The position numbers and the translations under genes are program-made. Shown here piece after piece: positions 7,907 through 15,136 of a stretch of DNA of 64,000 bases. The DNA is from JAJPHF01 sp035293805. Lineage in GTDB: Bacteria > Chloroflexota > UBA6077 > JAJPHF01. Under the pieces are notes generated by a model. That model had not been told where the DNA came from, made no database searches, and saw only the letters and a list, made by a program, of their open reading frames with translations. Each line of letters starts with the position of its first letter. Within the stretch, counting starts at the first letter, position 1. The stretch covers positions 1-64,000 of the forward strand of contig DATGMD010000004.1 in assembly GCA_035293805.1 (NCBI GenBank), in the 5' to 3' direction.

Positions 7907-9982
7907 CTACGCTTGCGGGGGGCCGTAGGGCAGGACGAGGGTAAAGGTGGCGCCCTGGCCGGGCCCGGGGCTGGCGGCCCAGATGTGGCCGCCGTGCGCT
8001 TCGATGAGCAGCTTGCTGATGTGCAGGCCGAGGCCCAGGCCGCGAGCCGTGACGTCGGCCCCATCCGAGCGGTAGAAGCGGTCGAACAGACGCGGCAGCG
8101 CCTCGGCGGCGATGCCCGTGCCCTGGTCGCTGACGGCCACCTGCGCCGCGTCGCCGCGGTCCGCCAGCCGCACCACGATCTCGCCCCCCGCCGGCGAGTA
8201 CTTGACGGCGTTCGAGAGCAAGTTCTCCAGGACCTGCATCAGGCGGTCGTGGTCCCAGCAGCCTTCGAGCGGCACCTCCGGCGCCTCCACCCGGAACTGG
8301 TGCGCGCCGGTCGTCGCCCGCACGTCCTCGACGCAGGCGCGGGCGAGCGCCGCCAGGTCCACCGGCGCCCGCCGCAGCTTCAGGCGCCCGGTCTCCATCT
8401 GCGCCGCGTCCAGCAGGTCGCTGAGCAGTCGCTCCAGGCGGCGCGTCTGGCTGAGGATCGTCGCGGCGGCGCCGGGGTCGTAGGCCCGCCGCCGCTGCAT
8501 GAGCTGCGCGTAGCCGCCGATCGAGGTCAGCGGCGTCTTCAGGTCGTGCGCGATCATGGCGATGAACTCGCGCTGCAGCTGTTCCACCGCGCGGCGGTCG
8601 GAGGCGTCGCGGAGCACGGACAGGCAGACTTTTCTGCCGGCGCTCGTGGCGACCGTGGCTCGCACCTCGACGGGCACGCGGGTGCCGTCTGCCCTGGCGA
8701 TCTCGGCTTCGCCGCGCCAGTAGCCTTGCTCCAGCAAGCGCTTGAATTCCGTCTCGATCCAGCCGGGGCCCATCGCGCACACGTCCATGATGCGGCGCTC
8801 GCGCAGCGTGTCCAGGGAGCAGCCGAACAGCGCGCTCGCTGGCGGGTTGGCGTCGAGGATGCGGCCCGCCGCGTCGCTGATGAGGATCGTGTCGGCCACG
8901 CCCGCGAACACGGTCCGGTAGCGCGCCTCCGCCGCCAGCGACGCCTCTTCGGCCCGTCGCCGCTGGATGAACTGGCCGATCTGGCTACCCGTCGCCGCGA
9001 GCATGGCGAGCAGCGCGTCGTCGGGCGCCTGAATGGCGTGGTTGAAGAACTCCATCACGCCGAGCACGTCCCCGCCCGCCCGGATGGGAATGCCGAACGC
9101 CGCGTGCAGGCCGGCCGCGGCGGCGACCGCCCCGCGCGGAAAGTTCCCGTCCTGGAGCACGTCGGGCGCCCAGTGCGGCTGGCCGCTGGCCCAGACGCGG
9201 CCGGGCAGGCCCTCGCCCGGCCCGAACGTCGCGGCGCGGGTGGCGGCCTGAAAGGGAGCGAGCGCCGCCGAGTGGGCGCCGCGCACCGCGACGCAGCGCA
9301 GCGCACGGCTGTCGGGGTCCGCCAGCCAGAGGGCGCCCATCTGCCAGCCCAGGCTGTCGCAAATCGCGTCGAGAATGCCCACGCTGGCCGCGCTGGTCGA
9401 CGCGGCGGTGGCCAGGACGGCCGTCACCGCGTGCTGCGCCCGCAGGCGCTGCTCCATCTGGTAGCGCTCGATGGCGATCGCCGCCGTGCGCGTGAGCAGG
9501 TCCGCCAGCTCCAGCTCGCCGGGGCGGGGCGGCTGCGGCTCCCGATAGTAGATGGCGAACGTGCCGAGGATGCGCCCGGAGGCGCCCTTGATCGGCGTCG
9601 ACCAGCAGGCGCGCAGGTCGTGGGCGGCGGCGAGGTCGCGGTAGGGCGCCCAGCGCGGGTCGGTCGAGATGTCCGTCACCACGACCCGCTCGCCGTAGTA
9701 GGCAGCAGTGCCGCACGACCCGGCCGTGGGGCCGATGGCCAGGCCGTCGATTACCCGGTTGTATGCCTCCGGCAAGCTCGGGGCGGCGCCGTGGCGCAGG
9801 TGGATGCCGTCGGCGTCGAGCAGCAGGATGGACGCCAGCGCGCCGGGCGCGGACCGCGTCTCGATCAGCGTCGTCAGCTCCGCCAGCACATTGCCGAGCG
9901 GGGCGCCGGAGGTGATTTGCTCCAGCACGCGCGTCTGGGCCGCGATCAGCTCGGCGACCTGCTTGCCCTCGACGGCTTCCAT
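7907..9982 (-). CDS. Hybrid sensory histidine kinase (GAF-GAF-PAS-HisKA-HATPase)
   Basis: Soluble sensor kinase of about 691 aa without membrane segments. In order: GAF domain about 20-165 (containing SCGTAAYYGERVVVTDI), a second GAF about 190-345, PAS about 350-465, HisKA with phospho-acceptor His in IAMIAHDLKTPLTS, and an HATPase with N-box NLLSNAVKYSP, DQGTGI and GLGLGLHISK. The ATG at 9982 is preferred because the open frame above it is low-complexity. No response regulator is adjacent, so it is an orphan. A TACAAT -10 candidate is on the minus strand at 10035-10040. It would respond to a cytoplasmic small molecule or redox signal. Confidence 0.9.
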   Translation of the reverse strand: MEAVEGKQVAELIAAQTRVLEQITSGAPLGNVLAELTTLIETRSAPGALASILLLDADGIHLRHGAAPSLPEAYNRVIDGLAIGPTAGSCGTAAYYGERVVVTDISTDPRWAPYRDLAAAHDLRACWSTPIKGASGRILGTFAIYYREPQPPRPGELELADLLTRTAAIAIERYQMEQRLRAQHAVTAVLATAASTSAASVGILDAICDSLGWQMGALWLADPDSRALRCVAVRGAHSAALAPFQAATRAATFGPGEGLPGRVWASGQPHWAPDVLQDGNFPRGAVAAAAGLHAAFGIPIRAGGDVLGVMEFFNHAIQAPDDALLAMLAATGSQIGQFIQRRRAEEASLAAEARYRTVFAGVADTILISDAAGRILDANPPASALFGCSLDTLRERRIMDVCAMGPGWIETEFKRLLEQGYWRGEAEIARADGTRVPVEVRATVATSAGRKVCLSVLRDASDRRAVEQLQREFIAMIAHDLKTPLTSIGGYAQLMQRRRAYDPGAAATILSQTRRLERLLSDLLDAAQMETGRLKLRRAPVDLAALARACVEDVRATTGAHQFRVEAPEVPLEGCWDHDRLMQVLENLLSNAVKYSPAGGEIVVRLADRGDAAQVAVSDQGTGIAAEALPRLFDRFYRSDGADVTARGLGLGLHISKLLIEAHGGHIWAASPGPGQGATFTLVLPYGPPQA

Positions 9983-10151
9983 CGCCGGCCCCCTCGCCCT
10001 GCCCAGACCGGCGCTCGCCGCTGGGCACGCCCTTATTGTAGCAGCCGCCTCCCCACGAAGTGCGCCTTGACAGCAGCGGGCGAGGCGGCGCACGGTTGGA
10101 GGGGAGCCGGGGGCGGCAGTGGAGGCCGCGGGGCGGCCCGGAGGAGGACGC

Positions 10152-10940
10152 ATGGCAAACGTGTGGCAGTGCGCGCAGCTAACGGCAGCCGAGCAGGCGG
10201 CGGTGGCGCCGCTACGGCAACAGCTCAGCGACGGCGCGGCCATCCTGGGGCACGCCGGGCTCAATCAGGGCTTCGGGCACCTGAGCGCCCGCGTGCCGGG
10301 ACGCGAGCTATTCCTGATTACCCCGCGCAAGAATTTCACGGACATCGCGCCTGACGAGATCGAGGTGGTGGACTTCGACGGCCGCAAGCTCACCGCGAAC
10401 TCGGCCTACCGCGCGCCGAACGAGCTGTTCATCCACGCCTGCACCTACCGCGCGCGGCCGGACGTGCAGGCCGTCGCGCGCAACCAGGGCGAGTACGTCG
10501 AGGCGTTCGGCGTGGCGGGCGTGCCGGTCCGGCCGACGCACGACTTCGGCGCCATCCTGATGGGCGCCACGCCGATCCACCCGGAGCCGCGGCTGGTCAC
10601 GACGCCCGAGCGCGGCGCGGCGTTCGTCGCGGCGCTCGGCGCGCACAACGCGCTGATCCTGCGCGGCAACGGCTGCGCGGTGGTCGGCCGCAGCGTGCCC
10701 GAGGCGGTGGTGCGCGCGGTGTTCCTGGAGGAGGCCGCGCGGCTGCAGTACCGCGCGCTGGCGATCCGCCTGGCGACGCACGGCGACGGGGCGATCGGCT
10801 ACTTCGACGACGCCGAGATCGCCGAGCTTGGCACGGACCTCGGCCGCGCCGACCGCATCGACCGCAAGTGGCGCAGCCTCCTCATCGACGCCGGCCGCCA
10901 GCCGACGGGCGAACCTGTGCAGCCGGAGAGCTTCGCTTGA
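10152..10940 (+). CDS. Class II aldolase/adducin-fold protein lacking the usual zinc ligands
   Basis: 262 aa, single aldolase II domain. The conserved NELFIHACTYRARPDVQAV region is present with the catalytic-type Glu in NEL. However, the two His that bind zinc after this strand in L-fuculose-phosphate aldolase (HTH) are here ARN, and the third (GHG) is GNG in LRGNGCAVVG. The protein may therefore be non-catalytic or bind metal differently; a divergent decarboxylase or lyase role is possible. ATG follows GGAGG. The downstream immunity gene overlaps its stop. Confidence 0.85.
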   Translation: MANVWQCAQLTAAEQAAVAPLRQQLSDGAAILGHAGLNQGFGHLSARVPGRELFLITPRKNFTDIAPDEIEVVDFDGRKLTANSAYRAPNELFIHACTYRARPDVQAVARNQGEYVEAFGVAGVPVRPTHDFGAILMGATPIHPEPRLVTTPERGAAFVAALGAHNALILRGNGCAVVGRSVPEAVVRAVFLEEAARLQYRALAIRLATHGDGAIGYFDDAEIAELGTDLGRADRIDRKWRSLLIDAGRQPTGEPVQPESFA

Positions 10941-11197
10941 TCGAGTGCCAGTGCATGAAGCTGCAGCATCTGAATGGCGCAGAAGCCCAGCAGTACGCCC
11001 GGACGCATCTATGCGAGAGGGCGCGGAACGCCACATGGGAAGCGCTGTACGAATGCCCCGCGACGCACCGATGGTGGCTAGAGTGGTACCCGTATCCGGA
11101 AGCGCACGGCGGCGGCCCGCCCGAGCTAACCCAGATCTCCCGCGGGTTCGCAATAGCGCGGTTCCCCGAGGCTTTTCCGCCGCTGTGGACCCGCTAG
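10937..11197 (+). CDS. Imm27-like immunity protein
   Basis: 80-86 aa. The segment WEALYECPATHRWWLEWYPY followed by HGGGPPELTQIS closely matches the Imm27 immunity family of polymorphic toxin systems, in which a tryptophan/tyrosine-rich strand precedes the HGGGPP turn. TTG 10937 overlaps the previous TGA and has GGAGAG six bases upstream; the alternative ATG 10955 lacks a clear ribosome site. No toxin gene is next to it, so it is an orphan immunity gene. The 3' end overlaps the stop of the convergent DUF5615-like gene. Confidence 0.7.
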   Translation: MIECQCMKLQHLNGAEAQQYARTHLCERARNATWEALYECPATHRWWLEWYPYPEAHGGGPPELTQISRGFAIARFPEAFPPLWTR

Positions 11198-11415
11198 CCC
11201 TCGCGCAGCAGCCAAAAGTGCCGACCGTTGTGGGTCACGATAGGCGCCTGCGAGACCTCCGCGGCATGCCATAGGTGCTCCGCGTCGCTTGCGCGCTCAG
11301 CACCGAGGTCGCGGGCGGTGGCTACCCTCAGGCCGACATCCCGGAGCAGCGGGGCCACGTGGATGGATACGTCGTGGTCCAGGTACAAGTCGAGGATTGC
11401 GAAAGGAGAGATCAC
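11194..11415 (-). CDS. DUF5615 PIN-like toxin, C-terminally short
   Basis: 73 aa. It has the family core: an N-terminal acidic strand LDLYLDHDVS, TARDLGAERASDAEHL and VTHNGRHF, matching PIN-like DUF5615 nucleases with conserved Asp residues. Complete members, including the one at 60551 here, have about 115-125 residues; this one stops after NGRHFWLLREG, missing the last strand and helix. The stop overlaps the stop of the immunity gene on the other strand, so the truncation may reflect that junction. It follows the DUF433 partner by six bases. Confidence 0.7.
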   Translation of the reverse strand: MISPFAILDLYLDHDVSIHVAPLLRDVGLRVATARDLGAERASDAEHLWHAAEVSQAPIVTHNGRHFWLLREG

Positions 11416-11421
11416 GCTGAG

Positions 11422-11688
11422 CTAGAGCGTGTTGGCGAGAATACGCGCGTCGATCAGCGCCGCATGCTGACGGTAGTAGGCCAGGGCGGCCTCAACCGCC
11501 TCGTCAGGCAAATCATAATCGTGCGCTACTTGCGCGATGTCTTCGCCAATAGCACGCCAGTGCCCAACCAGCGCCCAGACGGGCACCCCGGAGACGATCA
11601 GCCGAGCCTCGTCGAGTCCTGCCGCGTGCGGGTTGTCTTCGATGTAGCGGGCTATGAGTGTAGCCGCGCGCCCGGCGGTGCGTGCCAT
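11422..11688 (-). CDS. DUF433 antitoxin-like protein
   Basis: 88 aa, helix-turn-helix DUF433 family, the usual partner of DUF5615 toxins. The helical region IGEDIAQVAHDYDLPDEAVE is followed by ALAYYRQHAALIDARI, characteristic of these proteins. It lies directly upstream of the short DUF5615 gene as in VapBC-type modules, and probably binds its own promoter. Unlike the second DUF433 of the window (60337), the N-terminal half is divergent (SGVPVWALV instead of KPCIKGTRIMV). Confidence 0.7.
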   Translation of the reverse strand: MARTAGRAATLIARYIEDNPHAAGLDEARLIVSGVPVWALVGHWRAIGEDIAQVAHDYDLPDEAVEAALAYYRQHAALIDARILANTL

Positions 11689-11806
11689 TGAGCGTCTACT
11701 CTTACCATAAACCTAGTCCCACTATACCTCACCTCCCCAACTACCTCGTTGTCGCGCCTCTGGGCCAGCGACCGGTGAATCGGCTGGTGGAGACTCCGGC
11801 GCGCGA

Positions 11807-11837
11807 TTGACAGCGACGGGGGCCGGGGGTATACCCC
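11807..11837 (+). promoter_or_regulatory. Sigma-70 type promoter with overlapping palindrome
   Basis: TTGACA at 11807-11812, 17-base spacer, then TATACC at 11830-11835. The -10 lies inside the perfect palindrome GGGGTATACCCC (11826-11837). The acyl-CoA dehydrogenase begins 60 bases downstream, so a repressor could bind here and block RNA polymerase. Confidence 0.6.
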
Positions 11838-11896
11838 AGGAACGGCCGTGCGCCGTGTGACGCTGGCCGCCGGGGTACTGGTGGAGGAGAGGGCCG

Positions 11897-13057
11897 ATGG
11901 ACTTCGAGCTACCGCGCGACGTGAAGATGCTGCAGGGCCTGGTCCGCAAGTTCGTGGAGCAGGAGCTGATCCCCATCGAGATGGAGTCGCTCCGCGACGA
12001 CGAGGAGATCGATCCCGACCTGCTGGCGAGCTTGCAGGAGAAGACCAAGAAGCTGGGCCTCTGGCACCTCGAGGTGCCCAAGGAGTACGGCGGGCTGGGG
12101 CTCGGGCTGCTGGCGCGCTGCGTCGTGCAGGAAGAGGTCTCGAAGACCAAAGCGCTGCCGTTCCGCCACAACACGCTGTTCGGCCCGGCCGTCGGCCCGA
12201 TCCTCTACGAGGGCAACGCCGAGCAGAAGGAGCGCTTCCTCTACCCCGTGCTGCGCGGCGAGATGCTCGTCTGCTTCGCGCAGACCGAGCCCGACTCGGG
12301 CTCCGATCCGGCCGGCATGCGCACGCGCGCCGTGCGCGACGGCGACCACTACGTTCTCAACGGCTCCAAGCGCTTCATCACCGAGGCGGGCGAGGCCGAC
12401 TATGCGCAGGTGATCTGCGTCACTGACCCCGAGAAGCGCGCCCGCGGCGGCATTAGCTGCCTGATGGTCGACATGAAGGCCCCGGGCGTGCAGCTCGTGC
12501 GCCAGTGGCCGACGATGATGGGCGACCGACCGTGGGAGATCGCCTTCGACAACGTGCGCGTGCCCGTCGAAAACCGCATCGGCGAGGAGGGGCAGGGTTT
12601 CTCGCTCGGCCAGAAGTGGCTGACCGTGGGGCGCGTGAAGGGCCACGGCGCGCGCTGCGTGGGCATCGCCCAGCGCTGCCTGGAGATGGCGATGGACTAC
12701 GCTCGCCAGCGGGTGACGTTCGGCCAGCCGCTCTCCGAGCGCCAGGCAATCCAGTTCATGATCGCCGACTCGGCGATCGAGCTGGACGCGGCGCGGCTGA
12801 TGGTCTATCGCACGGCGTGGATGTACGATCAGGGCCTGGACACGCGCGACGAGTCGTACATGACGAAGATCTACTGTACCGAGATGGCCAGCCGCGTGGT
12901 GGACCGCGCGATCCAGATCCACGGCGGCGTCGGCCTCATGAAGGAATTGCCGCTGGAGTACTGGTTCCGCCAGGTCCGCAGCATCCGCATCACCGAGGGC
13001 GTGACCGAGGTGCTGCGCTGGCGCCTGGCGCGCAACCTCATTCGGGCGCGGGGGTAA
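11897..13057 (+). CDS. Acyl-CoA dehydrogenase
   Basis: FAD-dependent dehydrogenase of 386 aa, all three family domains present. Signatures: CFAQTEPDSGSDP for flavin and substrate, the middle beta-domain to about residue 240, then YARQRVTFGQPLSERQAIQF, QIHGGVGLMKELPLEYW and ITEGVTEVLR near the C-terminus. It oxidises an acyl-CoA to the enoyl-CoA and passes electrons to ETF; chain length is unclear. Transcribed from a strong promoter carrying a palindrome. The gene is followed by an array of GC-palindrome repeats. Confidence 0.92.
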   Translation: MDFELPRDVKMLQGLVRKFVEQELIPIEMESLRDDEEIDPDLLASLQEKTKKLGLWHLEVPKEYGGLGLGLLARCVVQEEVSKTKALPFRHNTLFGPAVGPILYEGNAEQKERFLYPVLRGEMLVCFAQTEPDSGSDPAGMRTRAVRDGDHYVLNGSKRFITEAGEADYAQVICVTDPEKRARGGISCLMVDMKAPGVQLVRQWPTMMGDRPWEIAFDNVRVPVENRIGEEGQGFSLGQKWLTVGRVKGHGARCVGIAQRCLEMAMDYARQRVTFGQPLSERQAIQFMIADSAIELDAARLMVYRTAWMYDQGLDTRDESYMTKIYCTEMASRVVDRAIQIHGGVGLMKELPLEYWFRQVRSIRITEGVTEVLRWRLARNLIRARG

Positions 13058-13060
13058 TTC

Positions 13061-13231
13061 TCCCTCGCCCCCCGGGAGAGGGTCGGGGTGAGGGCGTCCT
13101 CCTCGTCCCTCCTCCCTCGCCCCCTGGGAGAGGGTCGGGGTGAGGGCGTCATACTCCCTCGCCCCCTGGGAGAGGGTCGGGGTGAGGGCGTCGTACTCCC
13201 TCGCCCCCTGGGAGAGGGTCGGGGTGAGGGC
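13061..13231 (+). repeat. Array of four 35-bp palindromic repeats
   Basis: Copies start at 13061, 13113, 13155 and 13197; the last three are spaced exactly 42 bases apart. Each has arms around CCCTCGCCC and GGGAGAGGG and an outer pair CCCTCGCCCC / GGGGTGAGGG. The same unit appears inverted at 13632 and twice at 46803-46882. It follows the acyl-CoA dehydrogenase stop and precedes the DUF559 gene. Confidence 0.85.
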
Positions 13232-13251
13232 AGCCGGTAGTTAGCGACACC

Positions 13252-13644
13252 GTGAAGACCAACTACCGCGGTGGCCCGAGTATCGTCGGCCTGCTCGAGC
13301 GCTGCCGAGAGCTGCGACGGGAATCGACTGATGCTGAAGCCCTGCTCTGGCGGCTGCTTCGAAATCGCCAGATGGCAGGCCGGACGTTCCGGCGTCAGCA
13401 TGCCTTCGAGCCCTACGTCCTGGACTTCTTCTGCGCCGAGCAGAGATTGGCGGTCGAAGCGGACGGCGGGCAACATTTCGACGCGGATCAGGCGGCCTAT
13501 GACGCGCGACGCACCGAGTACCTGGCTGCACGAGGAATCCGCGTTTTGCGGTTCACGAACCGCGAGGCGTTGACGGGGACGGAGGCGGTGGTCCAGGTCA
13601 TCTGGCGGGAAGTCGCTGGCCACGACGGGGAGCCCTCACCCTAA
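13252..13644 (+). CDS. DUF559 (Vsr-like) endonuclease domain protein
   Basis: 130 aa, single DUF559 domain of the PD-(D/E)XK nuclease superfamily, related to very-short-patch repair endonuclease. TDAEALLWRLLRNRQM is followed by FRRQHAFEPYVLDFFC and the active-site strand LAVEADGGQHF, then RGIRVLRFTNREAL. GTG start at 13252; no strong ribosome site. The gene lies between four direct repeats upstream and one inverted copy downstream, and its stop codon TAA is inside the downstream repeat, which also encodes the last residues PSP. The arrangement resembles a nuclease linked to its own palindromic repeat family. Confidence 0.8.
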   Translation: MKTNYRGGPSIVGLLERCRELRRESTDAEALLWRLLRNRQMAGRTFRRQHAFEPYVLDFFCAEQRLAVEADGGQHFDADQAAYDARRTEYLAARGIRVLRFTNREALTGTEAVVQVIWREVAGHDGEPSP

Positions 13645-13666
13645 CCCTCTCCCAGGGGGAGAGGGG
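13632..13666 (-). repeat. Inverted copy of the 35-bp palindromic repeat
   Basis: Reverse complement of the upstream unit, with TTAGGG in place of TCGGGG in the spacer. It overlaps the end of the DUF559 reading frame and supplies its TAA stop. It lies 43 bases before the solute-binding protein gene. Confidence 0.8.
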
Positions 13667-13709
13667 ACCGGATGGGTACGTGGTCGGCGTGGAGCTAAGG
13701 GAGAGCCGC

Positions 13710-14873
13710 ATGCGATACGGAGGGCGAGCCGGGTGGGTGGGCGTCCTGAGCGCGGTGCTGGCGGCCGGGCTGTGGCTGAGCGCGTGCGCGGGCGGCGGCG
13801 CGGGGCCGGCGAGCGGGGGCGCGGCGAGCGGATCGAGCGGCGCAAACGCGGGCGGCAGTCCGGGGCAGCAGTCCGTGGCGCAGGTGGCGAGCCTGAGCGG
13901 CCCGGACCGCCAGGCAACGCTCGAGGCCGGCGCACGCCAGGAGGGCCAGCTCCTCTGGTACACCACGCTGATCGTGAACCAGGCGGTGCGCCCCCTCATC
14001 GACGGGTTCACCAGGAAGTATCCGTACGTCAAGGTCGACGAGTACCGGGCGAACTCCGGCGACCTGATCCAGCGGATGAGCACCGAGTACCAGGCCAAGC
14101 GCTACGACGTGGACCTCATCGACGGGACCAGCACGCCGCCCACGATCAAGCAGGCCGGGTGGCTGGAGAAGTTCGATTCCCCCTCGCTCGCGGCCTACCC
14201 GGCCGAGTACAAGGACCCCGACGGCTACTGGGCGACGACGAACCTCTACTTCATGACCGAGGGCATCAACACGCAGCTGGTGCCTAAGGCCGACGCGCCG
14301 AAGACTTACGAGGACCTGCTGGACCCGCGCTGGAAGGGCAAGATGGGCTGGAGTACCAGCAGCGGCTCCGGCGGCCCGACCTTCGTGGGCAACATCCTGG
14401 AGACGATGGGCCAGGACAAGGGCATGGCCTACCTGGAGCAGTTGAGCCAGCAGGACATCAAGAACCTCAACGTCAGCGCCCGCGCGGTGCTGGACCAGGT
14501 GATCGCCGGCGAGTTCCCGATCGCGCTGATGATCTTCAATCACCACGCGGTGATCAGCGCGCAGCAGGGCGCGCCCTCCGACTGGGTCCCCATCCAGCCG
14601 GTGCCGGCGCTGCTGCAGACGATCGGGCTGGCGAAGTACTCCCCGCACCCGCACGCGGCGATGCTCTTCCTCGACTACATCCTCTCCGACGAGGGCCAGC
14701 GCATCTTACAGGAAGCCGATTACCTGCCCGCCAGTCCAACCGTGCCCGCCAAGACGCCCAGCCTCAAGCCCGAGGCCGGCGGGTACAAGGTCAACGTGAT
14801 GAGCCCCGACGACCTCGTGAAGCACGACAAGGAGTGGGACGACATCTACCACCGCCTGTTCCTGCGGCAATAG
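13710..14873 (+). CDS. ABC transporter substrate-binding lipoprotein (iron/anion type)
   Basis: 387 aa extracellular solute-binding protein of the FbpA/AfuA-like group 1 family. A type II signal is seen: basic MRYGGR, hydrophobic AVLAAGLWLS and a lipobox LSAC with Cys at about residue 26, then a Gly/Ser-rich tether. The mature part has LLWYTTLIVNQAVRPLIDGF, WATTNLYFMTEGINTQLV and PHPHAAMLFLDYILSDEGQ, the usual hinge and C-terminal pattern. It feeds the permease encoded 260 bases downstream. ATG 13710 follows GGGAGAG. No ATPase gene is nearby. The ligand may be iron or an organic anion. Confidence 0.9.
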   Translation: MRYGGRAGWVGVLSAVLAAGLWLSACAGGGAGPASGGAASGSSGANAGGSPGQQSVAQVASLSGPDRQATLEAGARQEGQLLWYTTLIVNQAVRPLIDGFTRKYPYVKVDEYRANSGDLIQRMSTEYQAKRYDVDLIDGTSTPPTIKQAGWLEKFDSPSLAAYPAEYKDPDGYWATTNLYFMTEGINTQLVPKADAPKTYEDLLDPRWKGKMGWSTSSGSGGPTFVGNILETMGQDKGMAYLEQLSQQDIKNLNVSARAVLDQVIAGEFPIALMIFNHHAVISAQQGAPSDWVPIQPVPALLQTIGLAKYSPHPHAAMLFLDYILSDEGQRILQEADYLPASPTVPAKTPSLKPEAGGYKVNVMSPDDLVKHDKEWDDIYHRLFLRQ

Positions 14874-15136
14874 GCGAGGGGCTTACGTCCGCAGCCCGCG
14901 GGCTGCAACCCCGGTACCGCTGGGATCGTCGTCTCAGCGCGCCTCGCCGGGTGCGAAGGCGCGTAGGGGCGGGTTTCATGCCCGCCCGCGGCCGTCGAGG
15001 CCGCAGCCCCGGCGCCGCCGATACGGACAGGCTCTGGCGGGCGCGGAATTCGCCAGCAACATCAGGGATTGTGGAAAATCCAATTCCCCGACAGGGGGGC
15101 GCTGCGACACTCCCAGCGCGGGAGAGGGGGCCAGCG
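14874..15136 (+). other. Intergenic region with two palindromes
   Basis: 263 bases between the binding protein and its permease. They hold a perfect 16-base palindrome GCAGCCCGCGGGCTGC at 14891-14906, and at 14967-14987 a hairpin with arms GGGCGGG and CCCGCCC. The first may attenuate transcription so that binding protein exceeds permease; this is inference. No gene seen. Confidence 0.5.

Noticed and set aside
13061..13231. CRISPR array
   Set aside because: The repeats are spaced by only about 7 to 17 bases and are palindromes also found in isolation; no spacers of CRISPR length.
14834..15136. N-terminal extension of the permease
   Set aside because: Upstream residues are read from palindromic intergenic sequence, and 15137 has a ribosome site.
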